Assembly (NCBI GenBank): GCA_031267995.1
Contig: JAIRXZ010000077.1
Location: 1 to 9,679, forward strand
DNA length: 9,679 bases
Source: Odoribacteraceae bacterium
Lineage (GTDB): Bacteria; Bacteroidota; Bacteroidia; Bacteroidales; Marinifilaceae
Reading direction: 5' to 3'
Below, one piece after another: positions 5,070-9,679 of the stretch. Under the pieces are notes generated by a model. The model did not search any database and was not told the DNA's origin. It worked only from the letters and a program-made list of their open reading frames with translations. A program made the position numbers and the translations under genes. Every line of letters starts with the position of its first letter. Within the stretch, counting starts at the first letter, position 1.

Positions 5070-5690
5070 TCAGTAATAGTCTTCGCGGTCGGCTATTTCG
5101 CTTTTTTCTAATATGTTCAAAAGCAATTCTCTTGCCCTGAATAGTTGGGCTTTCACGGTGCCCAGGGGGATGTCGAGCTCGGTGGCGATCTCCTCGTAGG
5201 TGAGTTCGGCGAAGTATCGCATTTCAATCAATTGGCGGTAGCGGCCGTGGAGCAATGCCACCTTTTCTCTCATGAATTTAGCCCGTTGCTTGCGGATGGC
5301 CTCCTCTTCGGGCGTGAGGACGTCGGAGGGCAGGTTTTTGAGATAACCGCGGTCGTCGGGGTTATTATCGTCCTTGTCTATGGAGACGGTGACGGCTTTT
5401 CGCTTGCGGATGAAGTCGATGGTGTTGTTGGAGGCGATTTTAAAGAGCCAGGTGCTGAAGGCGAATTGCGGCGAGTAGTATTCCAGGTTCGCGAACGCTT
5501 TTTCGAAGGCCTCGAACATCAGGTCTTCGGCGTCCGTCGGGTTGTTGACCATCTTGAGTACCATGAAGAATACGGATTCCCTGTATCGATGGAACAATTC
5601 AGTAAAGGCGCTTTCATCCCCTGCCATCGCCTTCTTCACGACCACGTAATCGTGCAAGGCCTTTTCCGATAAATTGCTCGTTATTTCCAT
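5070..5690 (-). CDS. ECF-type RNA polymerase sigma factor
   Basis: The 206-aa product has region 2 (about 27-97): AFTELFHRYRESVFFMVLKMVNNPTDAEDL, then AFEKAFANLEYYSPQFAFSTWLFKIASNNTIDFIRKRK, the core-binding and -10-recognition part. A charged linker (98-130) leads to region 4 (132-192), whose helix-turn-helix is LTYEEIATELDIPLGTVKAQLFRAR (163-187). It directs RNA polymerase to a specific promoter set; the regulon cannot be read from sequence. No anti-sigma gene is adjacent, which is unusual for classical ECF pairs. The start codon lies inside the last codons of the glycosyltransferase gene (10-bp overlap), suggesting translational coupling, so sigma levels may follow glycosyltransferase expression. 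Confidence 0.94.
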   Translation of the reverse strand: MEITSNLSEKALHDYVVVKKAMAGDESAFTELFHRYRESVFFMVLKMVNNPTDAEDLMFEAFEKAFANLEYYSPQFAFSTWLFKIASNNTIDFIRKRKAVTVSIDKDDNNPDDRGYLKNLPSDVLTPEEEAIRKQRAKFMREKVALLHGRYRQLIEMRYFAELTYEEIATELDIPLGTVKAQLFRARELLLNILEKSEIADREDYY

Positions 5691-6805
5691 TTCTTCGAAT
5701 TAAATATTGAATACCCACACCAGTACCAACGGTAGGCGAATCCCACCACATTTATGATTAACGAAGTTAGGAATAATTTCCGTTGCAGGAGGCGTCCCGC
5801 GAAAAGATTAACAGATATTACCTCTGCCATGTACACCGCCAACACCAGCGCCAGCAGGCTCCACGGGGCTACCCGCGAGGCGATAAGGTAGATCGACAGG
5901 GCGTATATCAGCAGCCGGATGCCGTTCCATAATTCTTCCCGCGCCCGCGTGGCGAGGGGCAGCGTGGCCTTGGCCGCGAAGTGGTAGGGGATGTCGTTTG
6001 CCCGTTCCCCGTTTCCCACCAGCACGTGTGTTTCGCGATGGCCGGTGACCCGCACTTTCCCGTACTTGGAGAGTTCGCGCACCATATCGTTGTCGTACCC
6101 GAGGTACGATTGCGTGTCGCCGGCGAACCCCCTGTTGCGCATGTAACAGGACTTCCGGTAGGCCATGTTACACCCGTCGCCCGTTGGCCGTCCTCCTCGC
6201 GCCGCCACCAGCAGCCTGTCCAGGAAGCGCGACAGGCGGAGGAGCCGTCGCCACGCGAATGGCCGCCCGTCCGCCCGGTAGTTCGAGAAGCCGATGACCA
6301 CCGCCGTCTCCTCCCCGAAGCGCGAAAGCATCCCCCGCGCCCACGAGGAGGAGGCGGGGTAACAGTCGGCCTCGGAGAAGAGCAGTATCTCGTGACGCGC
6401 CGACAGGACGCCAATGTTGATCGCCAATTTCTTCGTGAACCGGAACTTCGCCCCCGGGTATATCCGCGTGCACCTGAGCCGCGGGTACTCCTCCTGGAGC
6501 GCCGACAGTACTTCGGTCGTGTCGTCCTCCGAGCAATCGTCCACCACGATCACCTCGTAATCCTCGCAATCCTGCGTAAGGAATCCCACCAGGTTTTCCC
6601 TCAAATCGCTTGCCCTGTTGTGCGCCGTGATAATCACCGAAACGCCTCCCCCGTGCTCCGGGAGAGGCGACAAATCAAGGCCGCGCGAAACCACCACCGC
6701 CCTGTACGTCACGTAACACGCGTAGGCGAGGACGAGCAATGACAGCGCTACCAACAGGTAACCACCGCTGCCGATCCCCTCCCAAAAAACCCGAATATCA
6801 TCCAT
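5681..6805 (-). CDS. Membrane-bound family 2 glycosyltransferase
   Basis: From ATG 6805 the product is 374 aa. It has an N-terminal transmembrane segment (about 15-34), a GT-A core with VSVIITAHNR (55-64), VIVVDDCSEDD (85-95, nucleotide-sugar site), LLFSEADCYPAS (the metal-binding EAD in place of DXD), GDGCNMAYRKS, and YLGYDNDMVRELSKYGK (the ED-like catalytic motif), then three hydrophobic segments near the C-terminus. It most likely transfers a sugar from a nucleotide donor to a lipid-linked or surface glycan at the inner membrane; donor and acceptor are unknown. In-frame starts exist at 6853 and further up, but the perfect -7 box at 6843-6850 lies downstream of them, so the start is 6805 or 6811. 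The last 10 bp overlap the sigma factor gene. Confidence 0.88.
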   Translation of the reverse strand: MDDIRVFWEGIGSGGYLLVALSLLVLAYACYVTYRAVVVSRGLDLSPLPEHGGGVSVIITAHNRASDLRENLVGFLTQDCEDYEVIVVDDCSEDDTTEVLSALQEEYPRLRCTRIYPGAKFRFTKKLAINIGVLSARHEILLFSEADCYPASSSWARGMLSRFGEETAVVIGFSNYRADGRPFAWRRLLRLSRFLDRLLVAARGGRPTGDGCNMAYRKSCYMRNRGFAGDTQSYLGYDNDMVRELSKYGKVRVTGHRETHVLVGNGERANDIPYHFAAKATLPLATRAREELWNGIRLLIYALSIYLIASRVAPWSLLALVLAVYMAEVISVNLFAGRLLQRKLFLTSLIINVVGFAYRWYWCGYSIFNSKKWK

Positions 6806-6842
6806 AAACATATAAGCTACTGCATGCACGAAAAAAACTCCA

Positions 6843-6850
6843 CAAATATA
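6843..6850 (-). promoter_or_regulatory. -7 box of the glycosyltransferase/sigma operon
   Basis: On the minus strand 6850 to 6843 reads TATATTTG, an exact TAnnTTTG match. The T-rich stretch near 6865-6870 could supply a weak -33 element. The predicted start near 6836 leaves about 30 bases to the ATG at 6805 and rules out the longer in-frame starts. Between this box and the opposing phosphofructokinase promoter lies a small palindrome ACGGCCGT (6869-6876). Confidence 0.55.
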
Positions 6851-6893
6851 CATACTTCCCCCGTAAAAACGGCCGTGAGTCAAAGTTTTTGTC

Positions 6894-6901
6894 TACTTTC
6901 G
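6894..6901 (+). promoter_or_regulatory. Probable -7 box for phosphofructokinase
   Basis: TACTTTCG at 6894-6901 matches TAnnTTTG at all fixed positions but one (C for T). I see no TTTG at the usual -33 distance. The leader to the ATG at 6932 would be about 20-25 bases. Confidence 0.4.
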
Positions 6902-6931
6902 CTTGATATTTCACTTAAAGAACAACACCAC

Positions 6932-8125
6932 ATGAAGCAACAAAAAACCAAAGGAATCATTGGTATTCTGACCGGTGGCGGCGACGTCCCCGGTTTAAAT
7001 CCTGCCATCCGCGCCGTCACCATCAGGGCATTGCGCGAGGGATACAAAGTGATCGGGATACGCCGCGGGTGGGGCGGTCTCGTCGACATGGTACGCGACC
7101 CGCAAGCGGACAATTCGGCACATTACTACGAACTCACGGAGGACATCGTCAACCGCGCGGGACGCACCGGGGGAACCTTCCTCCACACCTCCCGCACGCG
7201 GGCGTCGCACGTCCCCCTTGCCCGCGTCCCGCCGCACCTCCAGGACAAGTACAAGGAGGAGATCAACGACCTGACCCCCGAAATCCTCCTGAACCTCGAA
7301 CACATCGGCATCAACTACCTCATCCCCATCGGTGGCGACGACACCCTCAGCTACGCCGTCCGCCTCAGCCGCGAGGGAGTAAAGGTGGTGGCCATACCCA
7401 AAACCATGGACAACGACGTCCCCGGCACCGACTATTGCATCGGCTTCAGCACCTGCATCACCCGCACCATCGCCATGACGCACGATCTCCGCACGTGTGC
7501 CGGATCCCACGAGCGTATCCTGGTGCTCGAAGTGTTCGGGCGATACGCCGGCTTCACCGCCATGCTTCCCACCCTCGCGGGCGCCGCCAACCGCTGCGTT
7601 ATCCCGGAGTACCGGTTCAGCGTCGAGCGTCTGGCCGAGTTGCTCTGCGAGGATCGCTACACCAACCCCAGCAAGTACTCCGTGGTGCTCGTCTCCGAGG
7701 GAGCCACCTACGCCGGCGAGGAAAAAATGACCTTCCAGGGCGAGGAGGCCGACATGTTCGGCCACAAAAAACTCGGTGGCATAGGCGACACCATCTCCCT
7801 CAAGCTAAAGGAACTCACCCCCCGCTTCAACAGGGGAGAGGTCATCAACACCATCACCCAAAAGCTCGGCTACATGGTGCGATGCGGCGACCCCGATGCC
7901 ATGGACTCCATCGTCCCCATGGCCTACGGGAACCTCGCCCTCGACCTCATCAACAAGGGGCTGCACGGACGCCTGGTCATCCTCAAGAACGGCCGATATG
8001 ACAACGCCCCCGTGGAGATCATCACCAGCTCCAAAAAGCTCGTGGACGTCCAGAAGTTCTACAACACGGATCGCCTGCGTCCCATCTACAACAGCTTCGA
8101 GTTCATGCCGCAGATGATCCTCTGA
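6932..8125 (+). CDS. pfp: 6-phosphofructokinase, probably pyrophosphate-dependent
   Basis: The 397-aa product is a complete PfkA-superfamily enzyme: GILTGGGDVPGLN at 11-23, GGDDT at 134-138, PKTMDNDVPGTD at 156-167 with the catalytic aspartate D160, and the FGRYAG sugar-phosphate block at 202-207. It phosphorylates fructose-6-phosphate to the 1,6-bisphosphate in the cytoplasm. Two residues decide the phosphoryl donor in this superfamily: the Asp of GGDD (Gly104 in E. coli PfkA) and the Lys of PKT (Gly124). Having Asp and Lys is the signature of PPi-dependent, reversible enzymes, so pfp is favoured over an ATP enzyme; this is inference, not proof. The ATG at 6932 is chosen because it gives the normal N-terminus and follows the promoter; upstream in-frame codons overlap the divergent promoter region. 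It stands alone and ends at a strong hairpin. Confidence 0.95.
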   Translation: MKQQKTKGIIGILTGGGDVPGLNPAIRAVTIRALREGYKVIGIRRGWGGLVDMVRDPQADNSAHYYELTEDIVNRAGRTGGTFLHTSRTRASHVPLARVPPHLQDKYKEEINDLTPEILLNLEHIGINYLIPIGGDDTLSYAVRLSREGVKVVAIPKTMDNDVPGTDYCIGFSTCITRTIAMTHDLRTCAGSHERILVLEVFGRYAGFTAMLPTLAGAANRCVIPEYRFSVERLAELLCEDRYTNPSKYSVVLVSEGATYAGEEKMTFQGEEADMFGHKKLGGIGDTISLKLKELTPRFNRGEVINTITQKLGYMVRCGDPDAMDSIVPMAYGNLALDLINKGLHGRLVILKNGRYDNAPVEIITSSKKLVDVQKFYNTDRLRPIYNSFEFMPQMIL

Positions 8126-8142
8126 CCCCCCTCCCCGCGAGG

Positions 8143-8191
8143 AAAAAAAGACCCGCCACCCGGTCGTATCATCGACCGCCGTGGCGGGTCT
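8143..8191 (-). terminator. Strong terminator between convergent pfp and GH-like genes
   Basis: AGACCCGCCAC (8149-8159) pairs perfectly with GTGGCGGGTCT (8181-8191). An inner stem CGGTCG/CGACCG (8161-8166, 8173-8178) sits inside with loop TATCAT. On the minus strand seven T follow at once (8149 to 8143), a textbook intrinsic terminator for the GH-like gene. On the plus strand the tail CTCGTTTCCC is weak, but the same stem could also stop pfp transcripts 24 bp after the stop codon. Confidence 0.88.
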
Positions 8192-8269
8192 CTCGTTTCC
8201 CTTCGGCCGCGCGCCTATATATAATAAGGAGCGTCCCCTCTGTCGCGCCCCCCCTCGCGTCGCCCCCGT

Positions 8270-9511
8270 TCAGCGGAAAGTATTGCTACCCCTCCTGACG
8301 ACGTGCGTCTTCCCGTTCACGATAAGCGTGAAAGGCTCGTTCGTCTCCACCTGTATCGCGTGATCATCGCCCACGATATCCGTGATCACCTCCCCGAAGG
8401 AGAGATTCTTGATACCGTACAACCCGCCCCTCGCCCGTCGCCACTCCACCACGCGCGCGTTCGCGTCCACGCGGTGAAAACCGAGCACGTTCTCGATAAA
8501 CAGCGCGACGGGGACAAGGGCGGACAGCCCATCCTCCTCGCCGGGCGCGTCCCCGTTCACGAAACCGGCATACCGGTAAAGCAACAGGTCATACGCCAGC
8601 TCCTCCGCCTCCCGGAGATGCCCGTACCGCTCCAGCGCCTTGATGGCGATGTAAGCCGCCAGCGCCCGACCGTCATCGTGCCCCTCGTCAACACCCCCCG
8701 CGGCGAAACCGGGAAACCCTCCCCCGGCAGTCACCCGCGGGAACTCCTCCCTGAAAGCGCTCGTGTCCATCGCCACCGCCGCCATCCGCCGCCCTTGTGC
8801 CGCGGAAGGGATCTCGGCCAGCATCGCCCAGTACGCGGAAATCATCCTCGCGCGGGCGCTACCGGCAGCGTCACCGGCGGGATCGAGGTAAAAACCCTCC
8901 GTCCCGTCCCAGTAGACCTTGTTCATCATCGCCTTCAGATCCCGGTGCCGCTTCTGGTAGGCGCGAGCCACCTCCCGCCGGTCAATCACCCCGGCCAGCC
9001 GCGAGACGCTCAGCGCCGACAACGCCTGTCGCGCCACCAGCTCCCCGGCTACCGTCGCGTCCCCGGCCGGCGCGTCGGCACCGGCGAAAGCGCGTCGCGA
9101 CAGCCGCCCGTCGTCCAGCAACGCGCGGAGCCTTGCCCGGTCGGCGGTAAAGCGAAAAAGCTCCTCCTCCACCCACTCCAGCGGCAGCGGGTTGCCCGCC
9201 CGTCCGGCGCCTGCCCCCTCCACCTCGGCGGCATACGCCCCGTCCAGCGCGGCAGCGGCGGGCAGCGACGCCGGCGCGTACTTGTACGCGAGCGCCATGA
9301 ACGCCCCGTCGCCTCCCGTCGTCGCGTTGCCCGACTCCCTGGCGCGCGCCCACACCCGTTGCCAGGCGTCCCAGTAGAAATCAACCAGCCCGGGGTACGG
9401 GTGAAAAACGGGTTGCGGCAGCAAATCCCGGTCGAATTGCACGCGTTGGCCGTCGGCGCGCGGCGACACCAGCATCAACAAAAACATCCACGAAACTATC
9501 CTGTATCTCAT
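8270..9511 (-). CDS. Secreted MGH1/GH63-like glycosidase homologue, apparently degenerate
   Basis: The 413-aa product has a signal peptide (about 1-21, MRYRIVSWMFLLMLVSPRA). The rest aligns by eye with Bacteroidota MGH1/GH63-like (alpha/alpha)6-barrel proteins: LPQPVFHPYPGLVDFYWDAW (31-50), FMALAYKYAP (71-80), NPLPLEWVEEELFRFTAD (107-124), RQALSALSVSRLA (161-173), NKVYWDGTEGFYLDP (197-211), AYWAMLAEIPS (226-236), ALFIENVLGF (336-345), NLSFGEVITDIV (369-380), and a beta C-terminus EPFTLIVNGK. From memory, full members are longer and carry W-rich motifs (IWIWDTxFM, YWRGGVWAP, TIWENY). Here these are GGDGAFM, DEGHDDGRA and GFVNGDAPG, so catalysis may be lost. Expected substrate class is alpha-glycans; none can be specified. 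Gly/Ala-rich segments (85-105, 140-155) fit loop replacement. Alternatives are trehalase-like or rhamnosidase-like barrels. Confidence 0.75.
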   Translation of the reverse strand: MRYRIVSWMFLLMLVSPRADGQRVQFDRDLLPQPVFHPYPGLVDFYWDAWQRVWARARESGNATTGGDGAFMALAYKYAPASLPAAAALDGAYAAEVEGAGAGRAGNPLPLEWVEEELFRFTADRARLRALLDDGRLSRRAFAGADAPAGDATVAGELVARQALSALSVSRLAGVIDRREVARAYQKRHRDLKAMMNKVYWDGTEGFYLDPAGDAAGSARARMISAYWAMLAEIPSAAQGRRMAAVAMDTSAFREEFPRVTAGGGFPGFAAGGVDEGHDDGRALAAYIAIKALERYGHLREAEELAYDLLLYRYAGFVNGDAPGEEDGLSALVPVALFIENVLGFHRVDANARVVEWRRARGGLYGIKNLSFGEVITDIVGDDHAIQVETNEPFTLIVNGKTHVVRRGSNTFR

Positions 9512-9541
9512 AACTATGGTTCAACGTGCCGCGAATGTAGA

Positions 9542-9549
9542 CAAATATT
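9542..9549 (-). promoter_or_regulatory. Probable -7 box of the GH-like gene
   Basis: On the minus strand 9549 to 9542 reads AATATTTG, matching TAnnTTTG except for the first base. It would start transcription near 9535, about 24 bases before the ATG at 9511. The -33 side has only a T-rich stretch (about 9563-9568). Confidence 0.4.
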
Positions 9550-9578
9550 GATGATTTGAAAGAAAAACTCTACCTTCG
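9548..9578 (+). promoter_or_regulatory. Probable promoter for the partial gene at the right edge
   Basis: TTG (9548-9550) and TACCTTCG (9571-9578) are separated by 20 bp. The box differs from TAnnTTTG by one base, in the same way as the pfp promoter. A perfect 12-bp palindrome TTCGTCGACGAA (9575-9586) overlaps it. Confidence 0.4.
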
Positions 9579-9662
9579 TCGACGAAATAAAAAGGCGACG
9601 ACGACGGCCATTTTCCCCGACGCGCCCGCGACAATCCCCTCATTCAACACCAAATACGATAG

Positions 9663-9679
9663 ATGAAAAAGACACGCGA
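9663..9679 (+). CDS. Start of a gene running off the right edge
   Basis: ATG 9663 opens a frame encoding M-K-K-T-R before the window ends. It follows a plausible promoter by about 85 bp and begins like a signal peptide, but five codons are too few for any assignment. Confidence 0.4.

Noticed and set aside
6806..6883. Longer N-terminus for the glycosyltransferase (starts at 6853 or 6883)
   Set aside because: These starts lie upstream of the exact -7 box at 6843-6850 and inside the divergent control region.
6824..6931. Longer N-terminus for phosphofructokinase
   Set aside because: The 36 extra residues do not resemble the family and would overlap the opposing promoter; ATG 6932 gives the normal start of the fold.
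6995..7765. A 256-codon minus-strand frame inside phosphofructokinase
   Set aside because: It is antisense to a highly conserved enzyme and has no recognisable motif.
8303..9559. A 418-codon open frame on the plus strand opposite the GH-like gene
   Set aside because: The minus-strand frame has a signal peptide, recognisable barrel motifs and a matched terminator. The plus-strand peptide is Arg/Pro-rich low-complexity, typical of a shadow.

Overview
The window looks like a chromosomal piece of a Bacteroidales-type Bacteroidota. The evidence is: several upstream regions carry the Bacteroidota -7 box TAnnTTTG rather than a sigma70 -10 box; start codons lack clear Shine-Dalgarno sequences; one secreted leucine-rich-repeat protein is of a type common in gut Bacteroidales; and there is a membrane-anchored OmpH-like protein and a paired glycosyltransferase/ECF sigma factor. 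I cannot name the genus. Base composition is uneven: about 420-2230 is AT-rich, while most of 2230-9679 is strongly GC-rich.

Layout. (1) 1-210 is an array of ten palindromes built on CTCGCGCGAG with a 21-bp period. It probably continues to the left of the window. 211-496 is non-coding as far as I can support and ends in a good promoter. (2) 497-1987, plus strand: a 38-codon coiled-coil ORF, then a 437-aa secreted PKD/leucine-rich-repeat protein. (3) 1988-2545 is a repeat-rich convergent gap. It holds a REP-like element and a run of closely packed inverted repeats (with a doubtful 58-codon ORF), then a 13-bp-stem hairpin, then about three copies of a 42-43-bp GC-rich tandem repeat. (4) 2546-6805, minus strand, in transcription order: family 2 glycosyltransferase, ECF sigma factor (overlapping by 10 bp), OmpH-like protein, SRPBCC/AHSA1 protein, transaldolase, YciO-type protein. 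A promoter sits just before transaldolase. (5) 6932-8125, plus strand: 6-phosphofructokinase with residues typical of PPi-dependent enzymes. (6) 8149-8191: a strong terminator hairpin shared by convergent genes. (7) 8270-9511, minus strand: a secreted protein related to MGH1/GH63-like (alpha/alpha)6-barrel glycosidases, apparently shortened and degenerate at the expected active-site segments. (8) 9512-9662: a divergent promoter region, followed by the first codons of another plus-strand gene.

Function. Transaldolase and phosphofructokinase both handle fructose-6-phosphate in central sugar metabolism but are separate transcription units. The glycosyltransferase/sigma pair, the OmpH-like protein and the GH-like protein point to envelope and glycan work. 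I see no CRISPR array, phage module, tRNA, rRNA or complete insertion sequence. The least explained parts are the palindrome array at the left edge, the inverted-repeat cluster around 2001-2129, and the tandem repeats before yciO. None of them can be assigned a function from sequence alone.
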